Assembly: GCF_964266745.1 (NCBI RefSeq)
Contig: NZ_CAXWGX010000030.1
Location: forward strand, 72,273 to 136,272
From: Propionicimonas sp020161015
Lineage (GTDB): Bacteria > Actinomycetota > Actinomycetes > Propionibacteriales > Propionibacteriaceae
Length of the DNA: 64,000 nucleotides
Direction: 5' to 3'
Shown here: positions 1-12,144 of the stretch, in pieces
How the letters are laid out: every line of letters starts with the position of its first letter
Numbering within the stretch: the stretch's first letter is position 1
Made by a program: the position numbers and the translations under genes
The notes under the pieces: model-generated
Databases searched by the model: none
What the model was told of the DNA's origin: nothing
The model's input: the letters and a program-made list of their open reading frames with translations, nothing else

Positions 1-1
1 G

Positions 2-537
2 CCCGCCTCGGTCACCATCGACGACCTCCGGCGGCTCCGCCCGGACGGGGTGTTCTTCTCCAACGGCCCCGGCGACCCCGCCGCTGCGGACGACGCCGTC
101 ACCCTGCTGCAGGAGGTGCTCGACGCGGGGATGCCCTACTTCGGCATCTGCTTCGGCAACCAGATCTTCGGCAGGGCGCTCGGCTTCGGCACCTACAAGC
201 TGAAGTACGGCCACCGAGGCATCAACCAGCCGGTGATGGACCTCACCACGCGCAAGGTGGAGATCACCGCACAGAACCACGGGTTCGCCGTCGACGCGCC
301 GCTCGACAGAGCCACACCGACACGCTGGGGGGAGGCGAGGGTCTCCCATGTCTGCCTCAACGACGACGTGGTCGAGGGGCTTGAGCTCCGCTCCGCCGAC
401 GGCGAGCTGCTCGGCTTCTCTGTGCAGTACCACCCGGAGGCGGCGGCCGGACCGCACGACGCCGCCTACCTGTTCGACCGGTTCGTGGACATGATGGCTG
501 CCCGCACGGACGCGCCGGCCGGGGAGGGGAACGCCTG

Positions 538-538
<1 letters not shown>
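2..538 (+). CDS. carA: Carbamoyl-phosphate synthase small subunit, 3' part
   Basis: This is the C-terminal 178 residues of the glutaminase subunit of carbamoyl-phosphate synthase, which supplies ammonia to CarB for pyrimidine and arginine synthesis. The 5' end lies outside the window, and the frame is open from base 2. The class I glutamine amidotransferase features are visible: the nucleophile Cys in GICFGNQ and the His/Glu pair in YHPEAAAGP. The family motif usually reads GxCLGHQ, so the Phe and Asn here are mild variants. The stop codon shares one base with the carB start (TGATG), which indicates translational coupling. Confidence 0.97.
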
Positions 539-3869
<3,331 letters not shown>

Positions 3870-3870
<1 letters not shown>

Positions 3871-5078
3871 TGGGCCTGCCCGCCGGCCTGCTGGACGCGG
3901 GCTACACCCGCCTGGTGCGGCCGGTGCTCTTCCGTAGCCACGGGGGAGACCCGGAGGCGATCCACGAGCAGCTCATCTCACTGCTCGCCGGCGTCGGCTC
4001 CGCGGGTCCCGTCCGCGCCCTCACCCGGCTGCTCGCCGGGAGTGCCGGCCGATCGGCGCGGGTGGCCGGCATCGACTTCCCCTCGCGCGTGGGGCTGGCC
4101 GCGGGGCTCGACAAGGACGCTTCGGCCGTCCTCGCCTGGCGGGGGCTGGGCTTCGGCTTCGCCGAGCTGGGCACGGTGACCGGGCGTGCCCAGCCCGGCA
4201 ACGCCCGTCCGCGGGTGTTCCGCTTGCGGGCGTCCCGGGCGCTGGTGAACCGGATGGGCTTCAACAACCCCGGCGCCGCGGCCGTCGCGGCCACGCTGGC
4301 CGCACGGAACGTCTACCGCGGCAACGGCGCGGCCGGTCTGCCCGTGGGCATCTCCATCGGCAAGACGAAGGTCGTCGACCTCGCTGACGCGGTGGAGGAC
4401 TACCTCACCTCGCTGCGGCTGCTCTCGCCGCACGCGGACTACGTCGCTGTGAACGTCTCCAGCCCGAACACCCCGGGCCTGCGCAGCCTCCAGGACGCCG
4501 GCGCGCTCTCCGGCCTGCTGACCGCCCTCGTCCGCGAATCCGCAGCGAGGGCCAGCCTTGCGGCCGAGGGCTCGTCCCAGGGTGCTGGCCCTCGGCCAGA
4601 AGGCTGGCCCTCGGCGGGGGAGGGGGCCGAGCCGGCGTCGGCGGACGCGACCGGGCCGGCGTCGGGGGACGTGGCCGGGCCGGTGCCGGTGTTCGTGAAG
4701 GTGGCGCCGGACCTGACCTGGGGGCAACTGGACGAGGTCCTGGCCACGTGCGAGGACGCGGGTGCCGCCGGGCTGATCGCGACGAACACGACGCTCGCCA
4801 GGGAGGGGCTGGCTCCGGCCGACCAGCACCTGGCCGGCGAGGCGGGTGGCCTGTCCGGCGCGCCGCTCACGGCCCGCGCCCGCGAGGTCGTCGGCTACGT
4901 CGCAGCACACACCGCGCTGCCGGTGATGGGCGTCGGCGGCATCATGACCGCGGACGACGCGATGGCCCTGTTCGACGCCGGCGCCGACCTCGTCCAGCTT
5001 TACACTGGCTTCATCTACGGCGGCCCCGGTCTGGCGGCGGCCGTGAACGCCCGCGACACCGAAAGGCAGGAACCGTGA
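3870..5078 (+). CDS. pyrD: Dihydroorotate dehydrogenase (quinone), class 2
   Basis: The product is 402 residues and oxidises dihydroorotate to orotate at the membrane using quinone. The ATG overlaps the carB stop by one base. The class 2 signature NVSSPNTPGLR (about residue 195, with the catalytic Ser), the VKVAPDLTW strand and the FMN phosphate-binding GVGGI near the end are present. It is longer than typical members (~340-360). The excess is a low-complexity Gly/Ala/Pro/Glu stretch at about residues 225-270, encoded by internally repetitive DNA and placed just before the VKVAPDL strand. The fold is otherwise intact, so the enzyme is probably active. Confidence 0.96.
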
Positions 5079-5890
5079 CCACCTACTGGCGCCGGCTTCG
5101 CGAGGTGGTCGCCGACCGCGGGCCCCTGTGCGTGGGCATCGACCCCCACGCGTCCCTGCTCAAGGCCTGGGGCCTGGAGGTGTCCGCCGCGGGCGCCGAG
5201 CGCTGCGCACGCACCCTGGTGGAGGCGCTGGGCGACCGGGTGGCTGCGTTCAAGCCGCAGTCGGCCTTCTTCGAGGCGTACGGCTCGGCGGGCATCGCCG
5301 CCCTGGAACGTGTCCTCGCCGACATCGCCGGCACCGGGGCCCTCAGCATCCTGGACGTGAAGCGCGGCGACATCGGGTCGACGATGGAGGCCTACGCGGA
5401 CGCCTACCTCGCGGACGGCTCGCCGCTCGCCGCCGACGCCATCACGCTGTCGCCGTACCTCGGCTTCGGCTCGCTGGCCCCGGCGTTCGAGCGGGCCCAC
5501 CGGTACGAGCGCGGCGTCTATGTGCTGGCCCGCACCTCGAACCCCGAGGGCGGCCAGGTGCAGCTGGCGCTCACCCAGGACGCGTCGGTCGTGCAGTCGA
5601 TCATCGACGCGGCGACCGAGGTCAACCATGCCTCGCGCCAGAAGGCGATCGGGCTCGTCGTCGGCGGCACGCATGCCAGCCTCGGCTGCGATCTCAGCGA
5701 CTTCAACGGCTCCATCCTCGTGCCCGGGATCGGGGTGCAGGGCGGCCGGATGGAGGACCTCCCCGACCTGTTCGGGGACGCCGTCGACCAGGTCCTCGCG
5801 GTCGTCGGACGCGGCGTCATCTCCGCCGGGCCGGACGCCGCCGCGCTGCGTGGCAAGGTGGCCGAGTTGCTCAGCCGCGCGGCGAACTGA
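5075..5890 (+). CDS. pyrF: Orotidine 5'-phosphate decarboxylase, type 2
   Basis: The product is 271 residues and catalyses the last step to UMP. I chose the GTG at 5075 because it overlaps the pyrD stop (GTGA) and follows an AGGCAGG ribosome site. The actinobacterial PyrF subfamily is shown by FKPQSAFFEAYG and by the catalytic LDVKRGDIGSTMEAYA block near residue 93. It closes the carA-carB-pyrD-pyrF run, and a 130-bp gap with a promoter candidate follows. Confidence 0.96.
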   Translation: MTTYWRRLREVVADRGPLCVGIDPHASLLKAWGLEVSAAGAERCARTLVEALGDRVAAFKPQSAFFEAYGSAGIAALERVLADIAGTGALSILDVKRGDIGSTMEAYADAYLADGSPLAADAITLSPYLGFGSLAPAFERAHRYERGVYVLARTSNPEGGQVQLALTQDASVVQSIIDAATEVNHASRQKAIGLVVGGTHASLGCDLSDFNGSILVPGIGVQGGRMEDLPDLFGDAVDQVLAVVGRGVISAGPDAAALRGKVAELLSRAAN

Positions 5891-5952
5891 ACCCCGTTCG
5901 GTTTGCGCGCGGCTTTCGTCCATCACTCCTAGTGCCGAACATGTGCGTTCAG

Positions 5953-5982
5953 GTGACGAGGGGCGCCGCAGCCCGCTAGGTT
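5953..5982 (+). promoter_or_regulatory. Candidate promoter for mihF-gmk-rpoZ
   Basis: GTGACG (5953-5958) and TAGGTT (5977-5982, fits TANNNT) are separated by 18 bp. They lie in the 133-bp gap between pyrF and mihF, which is otherwise empty. Transcription would start near 5989 and leave a ~35-nt leader. Confidence 0.45.
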
Positions 5983-6023
5983 GAGATTGCTAGGCAAGCC
6001 ATCCGACTCCAGAAGGCACACCT

Positions 6024-6341
6024 GTGACCATCCCCCAGCTCACCACGGAGCAACTCGAAGCCGCACGCGCTGCGGCGACTGAGGCGCGGCGCCGCCGCGC
6101 CGACCTGAAGAGCAAGGTCCGCACCGGCGAGATCAGCCTGAGCCAGGCCCTGGACGTCGCCGCCACCGACGACGTGCTCGCCCACGTGAAGGTCGTCGAC
6201 CTGCTGAAGGCCCTCCCCAGGGTGGGGGAGAAGCGGGCAGGGGTGGTGATGACCCGTCTCGACATCGCGCCGAACCGGCGCATCCGCGGGCTCGGCCGCC
6301 ATCAGGTGGCCGGCCTGAAGGCCGAGTTCAGTGAGCGGTGA
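6024..6341 (+). CDS. mihF: Integration host factor, actinobacterial type (mIHF)
   Basis: The product is a 105-residue basic nucleoid protein that binds and bends DNA and is essential in mycobacteria. It matches the short mIHF form: an N-terminal helix rich in Ala/Glu/Arg, then the S13-like DNA-binding core LPRVGEKRAGVVMTRL and RRIRGLGRHQV near the C-terminus. It starts at GTG 6024. The gene sits immediately before gmk, its standard place in actinobacteria, with an 11-bp overlap. Confidence 0.93.
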   Translation: MTIPQLTTEQLEAARAAATEARRRRADLKSKVRTGEISLSQALDVAATDDVLAHVKVVDLLKALPRVGEKRAGVVMTRLDIAPNRRIRGLGRHQVAGLKAEFSER

Positions 6342-6882
6342 CGTCACCGTCATCTCCGGTCCTACCGCGGTAGGCAAGGGCACCGTCGTCCAGGCCCTCC
6401 GCGAGCTCCATCCTGAACTCTGGGTGTCGGTCTCGGCCACGACCCGCTCGCCGCGTCCCGGCGAGGTCGAGGGCCAGCACTACCTGTTCGTGAGCGACGA
6501 GGAATTCGACGAGCTCATCGCCTCGGGCGGGCTGCTGGAGTGGGCGCTCGTCCACGGCACCGACCGCTACGGCACCCCCGCGGCCCCCGTGCGCGCCGCC
6601 GTGGCCGCCGGGCGCCGGGTGATCCTCGAGATCGAGGTGCAGGGCGCACGGCAGGTCAAGGCGAACCTGCCGGAGGTGCGCACGGTGTTCATCGCCCCGC
6701 CGTCCTGGGACGTGCTGCGCGAACGGCTGGTCGGGCGGGGCACCGAGACCCCCGAGCAGATGGCCCGCCGCCTGCGGACGGCGGAGGACGAGATCGCCGT
6801 CTCGCGCGAGTTCGACCACGTCGTGGTGAACGACGATTTGGGCACCGCGGTGGGGCAGTTGGTAGAGTTGTTGGGTCTGTGA
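6331..6882 (+). CDS. gmk: Guanylate kinase
   Basis: The product is 183 residues and phosphorylates GMP to GDP. The P-loop GPTAVGKGT lies at residues 9-17, and the GMP-binding region follows (TTRSPRPGEVEGQHYLF). The GTG start at 6331 lies inside the end of mihF. This gives MSGDVTVISGPT, placing the P-loop where the family has it. rpoZ follows after 49 bp. Confidence 0.96.
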   Translation: MSGDVTVISGPTAVGKGTVVQALRELHPELWVSVSATTRSPRPGEVEGQHYLFVSDEEFDELIASGGLLEWALVHGTDRYGTPAAPVRAAVAAGRRVILEIEVQGARQVKANLPEVRTVFIAPPSWDVLRERLVGRGTETPEQMARRLRTAEDEIAVSREFDHVVVNDDLGTAVGQLVELLGL

Positions 6883-6931
6883 CGGCTGCTGGGTTCTCCG
6901 CGGCCGCGCCCTTTCGATCAGGAAGCCGAAT

Positions 6932-7270
6932 TTGAGCACTCACACTCCCGAGGGGATCACCAACCCGCCGATCGACGAACTGCTGAGCAAGGTCGACTCG
7001 AAGTACCGGCTGGTGCTGTTCGCTGCGAAGCGTGCCCGGCAGATCAACGCCTACTACTCCCAGCTCGGCGAGGGCCTGCTCGAGAACGTCGGTCCCCTGG
7101 TGGACATCGGCATCCAGGAGAAGCCGCTGTCGATCGCGATGCGGGAGATCAACGCCGACGTGCTGGAGTGCACCGAGATCGACCCGGAGGCGGAGGCCGC
7201 CGCGCGCGCCGAGGCCGCTGCCGATCCGGACTTCTCCCTCGACCCGTTCGGCACCGACGACCTGGGCTGA
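6932..7270 (+). CDS. rpoZ: RNA polymerase omega subunit
   Basis: The product is a 112-residue RNA polymerase assembly factor. The conserved omega core is present: ITNPPIDELLSKVDSKYRLV, then AAKRARQINAYY and KPLSIAMREI. The C-terminus is acidic, as in other actinobacteria. The start is a rare TTG at 6932, preceded by a purine-rich GGAAG 8 bp upstream. No better ATG or GTG gives the conserved N-terminus. Confidence 0.95.
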   Translation: MSTHTPEGITNPPIDELLSKVDSKYRLVLFAAKRARQINAYYSQLGEGLLENVGPLVDIGIQEKPLSIAMREINADVLECTEIDPEAEAAARAEAAADPDFSLDPFGTDDLG

Positions 7271-7279
7271 GCCCGGCCG

Positions 7280-8506
7280 ATGAGCCGGATCGTCCTCGGC
7301 GTGGCCGGCGGGATCGCCGCCTACAAGGCCTGCCTGCTGCTGCGCCGCTTCACCGAGGCGGGCCACGACGTGCAGGTCGTGCCGACAGCCAACGCCTTGT
7401 CCTTCGTGGGCGAGACCACGTGGGCGGCCCTCTCCGGACGCCCCGTCGCCAGCGACGTGATGGCCGACGCGCACCTGGTGAACCACGTGCGGCTCGGACG
7501 TGAGGCCGACCTCGTCGTGGTCGCGCCGGCGACCGCGGACCTGCTCGCGCGGGCCGCGTCCGGACGGGCCGACGACCTGCTGACCAACGTGCTCCTGACC
7601 GCGACGTGTCCGGTGGTGATGGCCCCGGCGATGCACACCGAGATGTGGCAGCACGCGGCCACCCGTGCCAACGTGGCGACGCTCCGCTCCCGCGGGGTCG
7701 TGGTGCTGCGTCCCGCGGAGGGACGGCTGACCGGCCCCGACACCGGCCCCGGGCGCCTGCCCGAGCCGGAGGACATCGAGGCGTCGGCCCTCGCCGCGCT
7801 GGACTCGCCCGCGACCGCGGCGGCGATGGCGTCCCAGGACCTGGCCGGGCTCCATGTCGTCGTCAGCGCGGGTGGCACCCGCGAGCCGCTCGACCCGGTG
7901 CGCTTCGTCGGGAACTCCTCCTCTGGCCTGATGGGGGTCGCGCTGGCCCGCGCGGCCGTCCAGCGGGGCGCTGCGGTGACCCTCGTCGCGGCGAACGTCG
8001 CCGTCGAGGCTCCGGCCGGGGTGGACGTGGTGCGCGTCGGGACGACGTCAGAGCTCGCGTCCGCCATGACGGACGCCGCTGCCGGCGCCCACATCGTGGT
8101 GATGGCCGCGGCGCCCGCCGACTTCACGCCGGTCAGCCCCAGCCCGACCAAGCTCAAGAAGTCGGGCGACGCCGGACTCTCCGTCGAGTTCGCCCAGACC
8201 ACCGACGTGCTCGCCGGGCTGGCGGCCCGACGACCGGCCGGACAGGTCGTCGTCGGCTTCGCAGCGGAGACCGCGGTCGACGAGGCGGAGCTCGTCGCTC
8301 TCGGCACGGCGAAGCTGGCCCGCAAGGGGTGCCAGCTGCTCGTCCTCAACAATGTCTCCGGGGGTGCCGTGTTCGGCGCCGCCGACAACCAGGTCCTGCT
8401 CCTCGCGCCGTCCGGGGTGACCGGTCGCGCGGCCGGGAGCAAGACCGTGGTGGCCCACCAGATCCTCACCGCCGCCGCAGACCAGCACGAAAGGACCGCC
8501 GAGTGA
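7280..8506 (+). CDS. coaBC: Phosphopantothenoylcysteine decarboxylase / phosphopantothenate-cysteine ligase
   Basis: This is a 408-residue bifunctional coenzyme A enzyme. The N-terminal CoaC flavoprotein half contains GVAGGIAAYKA, the NHVRLG catalytic-His segment and PAMHTEMW (the substrate-clamp motif). The C-terminal CoaB Rossmann half contains SAGGTREPLDPVRFVGN and the PTKLKKS lysine loop. It lies 9 bp after rpoZ and overlaps metK by 4 bp (GTGA), so rpoZ-coaBC-metK is one translation-coupled block. Confidence 0.96.
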   Translation: MSRIVLGVAGGIAAYKACLLLRRFTEAGHDVQVVPTANALSFVGETTWAALSGRPVASDVMADAHLVNHVRLGREADLVVVAPATADLLARAASGRADDLLTNVLLTATCPVVMAPAMHTEMWQHAATRANVATLRSRGVVVLRPAEGRLTGPDTGPGRLPEPEDIEASALAALDSPATAAAMASQDLAGLHVVVSAGGTREPLDPVRFVGNSSSGLMGVALARAAVQRGAAVTLVAANVAVEAPAGVDVVRVGTTSELASAMTDAAAGAHIVVMAAAPADFTPVSPSPTKLKKSGDAGLSVEFAQTTDVLAGLAARRPAGQVVVGFAAETAVDEAELVALGTAKLARKGCQLLVLNNVSGGAVFGAADNQVLLLAPSGVTGRAAGSKTVVAHQILTAAADQHERTAE

Positions 8507-9690
8507 GCCGGCTCTTCACTTCCGAATCCGTTACCGAGGGGCACCCGGACAAGGTCGCCGACGCGATCTCCGACGTCGTCCTCGACGAGCTGCTGCGGCA
8601 GGACCCGACGTCACGCGTGGCGGTGGAGACCCTGGTCACCACCGGGACGGTCGTGGTGGCCGGCGAGGTGACCACCAACGCCTACGCGGAGGTCGACCGG
8701 CTCGCCCGGCAGCGCATCGTCGAGATCGGGTACGACTCCTCGTCCAAGAGCTTCGACGGCAACTCCTGCGGCGTCCTGGTCTCTCTCGGCGTGCAGTCGC
8801 CGGACATCGCCCAGGGCGTCGACCACGCGGAGGAGCAGCGGGACGGCGGCTCGGTGGACGCGCTCGACGCGCAGGGGGCCGGTGACCAGGGGCTGATGTT
8901 CGGCTACGCCTGCTCGGACACCCCCACCCTGATGCCGCTGCCCATCGACATCGCCCACCGGCTGTCCGAGCGGCTCGCCGAGGTGCGCAAGAACGGTGAG
9001 CTCGACTTCCTGCTGCCCGACGGCAAGACGCAGGTGACCATCGAGTACGCCGGCGACACGCCCGTGCGGGTCGACGCCGTCGTGGTCTCCACCCAGCACC
9101 GCGCGTCGGTGACCCAGGCCACGATCGCGGCCGAGGTGCGTGCCCGGGTGATCGACCCGGTGCTCGCCCGGTACCCGATCTCCGCCGAGGGGCTGAAGAC
9201 CTACGTGAACCCGACCGGGAAGTTCGTGGTCGGCGGGCCGATGGGCGACGCGGGCGTCACCGGCCGCAAGATCATCGTCGACACCTACGGCGGCATGGCC
9301 CGCCACGGCGGCGGGGCCTTTTCCGGCAAAGACCCGTCCAAGGTGGACCGTTCGGCGGCCTACGCGATGCGCTGGGTGGCCAAGAACGTGGTGGCCGCTG
9401 GCCTGGCGGAGCGGTGCGAGGTGCAGGTCGCGTACGCGATCGGGCGCTCGCACCCGATGGGCCTGTACGTGGAGTGCTTCGGGACCGAGACCGTCCCGGT
9501 CGACCGGATCACCGACGCGGTGCTCGGGGTGTTCGACCTGCGTCCGGCCGCCATCATCCGTGACCTCGACCTCATCCGTCCGATCTACTCCCAGGTGACC
9601 AACTACGGTCACTTCGGCCGCGAGCTCGACGCGCTCACCTGGGAGCGCACCGACCGCGCGGAGGCGCTGGCCGCCGCGATCAGGGGCTGA
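8503..9690 (+). CDS. metK: S-adenosylmethionine synthetase
   Basis: The product is 395 residues and makes SAM from methionine and ATP. The start is GTG 8503, overlapping the coaBC stop. The family signatures are ESVTEGHPDKVADA near the start, AGDQGLMFGYA (the MetK hexapeptide region) and the P-loop-like GGGAFSGKDPSKVDRS. No SAM riboswitch is visible upstream, because the gene begins inside coaBC. Confidence 0.97.
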   Translation: MSRLFTSESVTEGHPDKVADAISDVVLDELLRQDPTSRVAVETLVTTGTVVVAGEVTTNAYAEVDRLARQRIVEIGYDSSSKSFDGNSCGVLVSLGVQSPDIAQGVDHAEEQRDGGSVDALDAQGAGDQGLMFGYACSDTPTLMPLPIDIAHRLSERLAEVRKNGELDFLLPDGKTQVTIEYAGDTPVRVDAVVVSTQHRASVTQATIAAEVRARVIDPVLARYPISAEGLKTYVNPTGKFVVGGPMGDAGVTGRKIIVDTYGGMARHGGGAFSGKDPSKVDRSAAYAMRWVAKNVVAAGLAERCEVQVAYAIGRSHPMGLYVECFGTETVPVDRITDAVLGVFDLRPAAIIRDLDLIRPIYSQVTNYGHFGRELDALTWERTDRAEALAAAIRG

Positions 9691-9699
9691 CCGGACCGC

Positions 9700-10050
9700 T
9701 CAGGGCTCGACCTCGGCATAGAGGCCGAGGAGGTTGCCGTCGGGGTCGGGGAACTCGAAGTACTCCAGCACGCCCTCGACCTGTTCGAGCGGGCCGACGG
9801 CGACCCCGGAGGCCCTCAACCGCGCGCGTTCCGCCGCGACGTCCGGGACGCCCAGCCGCACGACGGCGGCACCGGGGACCGGGAGGTCGCCGGAGACCAG
9901 TTGGAGCCACACCGCCCCCACCTTGAACTCGACCACCCCCTCGGCGGGCTCGAGGTCGGGCTCGTCGAGGTCCAGCGCCGTCCGGTACCACTCGACGCTG
10001 CGGGCGAGGTCCGAGACGCGAAGGCAGATCGTGATGCTCTGCACCTTCAT
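9700..10050 (-). CDS. VOC (glyoxalase/bleomycin-resistance) family protein
   Basis: The product is a 116-residue single-domain protein of the vicinal oxygen chelate fold. It shows the beta-alpha-beta-beta-beta start ITICLRVSDLARSVEWYRTAL and the ending FEFPDPDGNLLGLYAEVEP, where the terminal Glu is a usual metal ligand position. The substrate cannot be told. ATG 10050 was chosen because the beta-strand begins at once, and upstream sequence in this frame is only a shadow of priA. It is convergent with metK, with 9 bp between the two stops. Confidence 0.85.
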   Translation of the reverse strand: MKVQSITICLRVSDLARSVEWYRTALDLDEPDLEPAEGVVEFKVGAVWLQLVSGDLPVPGAAVVRLGVPDVAAERARLRASGVAVGPLEQVEGVLEYFEFPDPDGNLLGLYAEVEP

Positions 10051-10167
10051 CCCGCCATTCTCACGGTGGCCCGATCGCCGCGGGAGGGGGCACGGCGGGG
10101 ACGGACGAACGACCCGCGGCCCGCGCCGTCGCCGCACGTTCGTCCAGCCGATGTCCGGGCCGGCGCC

Positions 10168-10173
10168 TACGAT
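10168..10173 (+). promoter_or_regulatory. -10 element of leaderless priA
   Basis: TACGAT ends 6 nt before the ATG at 10180, and there is no Shine-Dalgarno sequence in between. This spacing predicts a transcript that starts at or next to the start codon. Confidence 0.5.
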
Positions 10174-10179
10174 GCCGCC

Positions 10180-12123
10180 ATGGAACGACCGGTGGCGAGG
10201 GTGGCGGTGGACGTGCCGCTGGCCAACCTCGACCGGCCGTTCGACTACGCGGTGCCCCCTGAGCTGGACGAGGCGGCGCAGCCAGGGACGCGGGTGAGGG
10301 TCCGCTTCGCCGGGCAGCTGCGCGACGGTTTCGTGCTCGAGCGCGTGGCGGAGGGCGAGCGCGGCGACCTCTCGCCGCTCCAGAAAGTCGTCTCCGCCGA
10401 ACCGGTGCTGTCGCCCCGGGTGGCCGAACTCGTCCGCGCCGTGGCCGACCACTACGCCGGAGGATTCGCCGACGTGGTCCGCACCGCCGTGCCGCCGCGC
10501 CACGCGGCGACGGAGAAGGCGGCCCCGCCGGACCACCCTGCGCCCGTGAGCGCACCGCTGCCTCCGGTCACGCTCGCCGCCTACCCGGGTTCGGAGCGCC
10601 TCCTGTCGGGCCTCGCCGGGGGTGGGCGCCCGCGGGCGGCATGGACGGTCCTGCCGACGCCCGCTGCGGAGGGCGACTGGGCGGCGGGCTTCGCGGAGGC
10701 CGCCGCCGCCACGCTGGCGTCCGGGCGCGGGGCGCTGCTGCTGGCCCCGGACGCGCGGCACCTCGCCGTGCTCACCCGCACCGTCACCGAGCGGTTCGGA
10801 CGCGGCAGCGTCGCCGTCCTTGCCGCGGACGCGGGCCCCGCCGCGCGCTACCGCAATTTCCTCGCGGTCTCCCGCGGCGCCGTCCGGCTGGTCGTGGGCA
10901 CGCGAGCGGCCGTGTTCGCCCCGGTGCACGACCTGGGCCTGGTCGCGCTGTGGGACGACGGCAACGACGCGTGGGCGGAGCCGCACGCCCCGTACTGGCA
11001 CGCCCGGGAGGTGGCCGCGCTGCGCGCGCACGCGGAGGGGGCTGGGCTGCTGCTCGCCGCCCACGCACGGACGGCGGAGGTGCAGCAGCTCGTCGCCCGG
11101 TCGTGGCTCGCCGAGCTCACGCTCCGCCCGGTGGAGGCGCGGCGCAGGGCCGCGGCCGTGCGCGCGACGGCCGCGGTGACCGACCGGGACCCGAACGCCG
11201 CGGTGGCCCGGCTCCCGCACGACGCGTTCGCCGTCGTCCGCGCCGGCCTGGCCGCGGGGCCGGTGCTGGTGCAGGTGCCGCGGGCCGGCTACCTGCCCGT
11301 CCTGGTCTGCGCGGACTGCCGCACGGCCGCCCGGTGCCCCCGGTGCGGCGAGGGACTGAGCCTGCCCGGCGGCAAGGAGGCGGGCGCGCCCCGGTGCCGC
11401 TGGTGCGGACCGCTGCTCACGGGGTGGCGGTGCCCGGAGTGCGGGGGGCGCCGGCTGCGGACGCCCGTGGTCGGCGTGGCACGGACGGCGGAGGAGTTCG
11501 GAAAGGCCTTCCCGGGAACCACGGTCCTCCAGGCCTCCGCCGACAAGCCGCTGGCCGGCGTCGGCTCCGAGCCGGCCCTCGTCCTGGCCACCCCCGGCGC
11601 GGCACCGCCGGCGAGGGGTGGGTACGCCGCGGCCCTGCTGCTGGACGCGGAGCTCATGCTCGGCCGGCCCGACCTCCGGGCGGGGGAGGAGGCTCTGCGG
11701 CGCTGGCTGGCGGTCGTCGCGCTGGTCCGGCCCGCCGCGGAGGGGGGCACGGTGATGGCGGTGGCCGACGCGGGCCTCCGCGAGGTCCAGGCGCTGGTGC
11801 GCCTCGATCCGGCCGGCCACGCAGAACGCGAGCTGGCCGACCGCGCGTCGGCGGGGTTCCCGCCCGCCGTGAAGCTGCTCACCGTCGAAGGCGCCCCCGC
11901 GGCCGTGGACGCGGCGCTGGCCGCGCTCGAGCTGCCGCCGGGGGTCCAGGTGCTGGGGCCGTTCGACGTCCCGTCCGACGACCCGCTCGCGCGCCTGACG
12001 CTCCGGTGCCCGCTCGACCGTTCCGGCGACCTGGTGGCCCGCGTGCGCACGCTCCTCTCCGTCCGCGCTGCCCGCAAGGACCCACCGCTGCGGGTGCGGG
12101 TGGACCCCCAGGTCCTCGGCTGA
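10180..12123 (+). CDS. priA: PriA-like primosomal protein, helicase-degenerate
   Basis: The product is 647 residues. The N-terminal PriA 3' DNA-binding domain is clear (VARVAVDVPLANLDRPFDY). The middle keeps the outline of the helicase core (VVGTRAAVFAPVHDLGLVALW), but the Walker A lysine motif is absent and the DEAH box is replaced by WDDGNDAW. A Cys-rich zinc module survives (CADCRTAARCPRCG, CRWCG, CPECGGRR). Actinobacterial PriA proteins are known to lack helicase motifs, so this is the family norm. It probably acts in replication restart by loading partners rather than by unwinding. Confidence 0.9.
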   Translation: MERPVARVAVDVPLANLDRPFDYAVPPELDEAAQPGTRVRVRFAGQLRDGFVLERVAEGERGDLSPLQKVVSAEPVLSPRVAELVRAVADHYAGGFADVVRTAVPPRHAATEKAAPPDHPAPVSAPLPPVTLAAYPGSERLLSGLAGGGRPRAAWTVLPTPAAEGDWAAGFAEAAAATLASGRGALLLAPDARHLAVLTRTVTERFGRGSVAVLAADAGPAARYRNFLAVSRGAVRLVVGTRAAVFAPVHDLGLVALWDDGNDAWAEPHAPYWHAREVAALRAHAEGAGLLLAAHARTAEVQQLVARSWLAELTLRPVEARRRAAAVRATAAVTDRDPNAAVARLPHDAFAVVRAGLAAGPVLVQVPRAGYLPVLVCADCRTAARCPRCGEGLSLPGGKEAGAPRCRWCGPLLTGWRCPECGGRRLRTPVVGVARTAEEFGKAFPGTTVLQASADKPLAGVGSEPALVLATPGAAPPARGGYAAALLLDAELMLGRPDLRAGEEALRRWLAVVALVRPAAEGGTVMAVADAGLREVQALVRLDPAGHAERELADRASAGFPPAVKLLTVEGAPAAVDAALAALELPPGVQVLGPFDVPSDDPLARLTLRCPLDRSGDLVARVRTLLSVRAARKDPPLRVRVDPQVLG

Positions 12124-12132
12124 GGCGATGGC

Positions 12133-12138
12133 TAGCAT
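12133..12138 (+). promoter_or_regulatory. -10 element of leaderless nitrilase-family gene
   Basis: TAGCAT is followed by 6 nt and then the GTG start at 12145. No ribosome-binding site is present. It lies just after the priA stop. Confidence 0.5.
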
Positions 12139-12144
12139 GCTGGC

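Noticed and set aside
8440..8503. SAM riboswitch before metK
   Set aside because: metK starts inside the end of coaBC and there is no leader.
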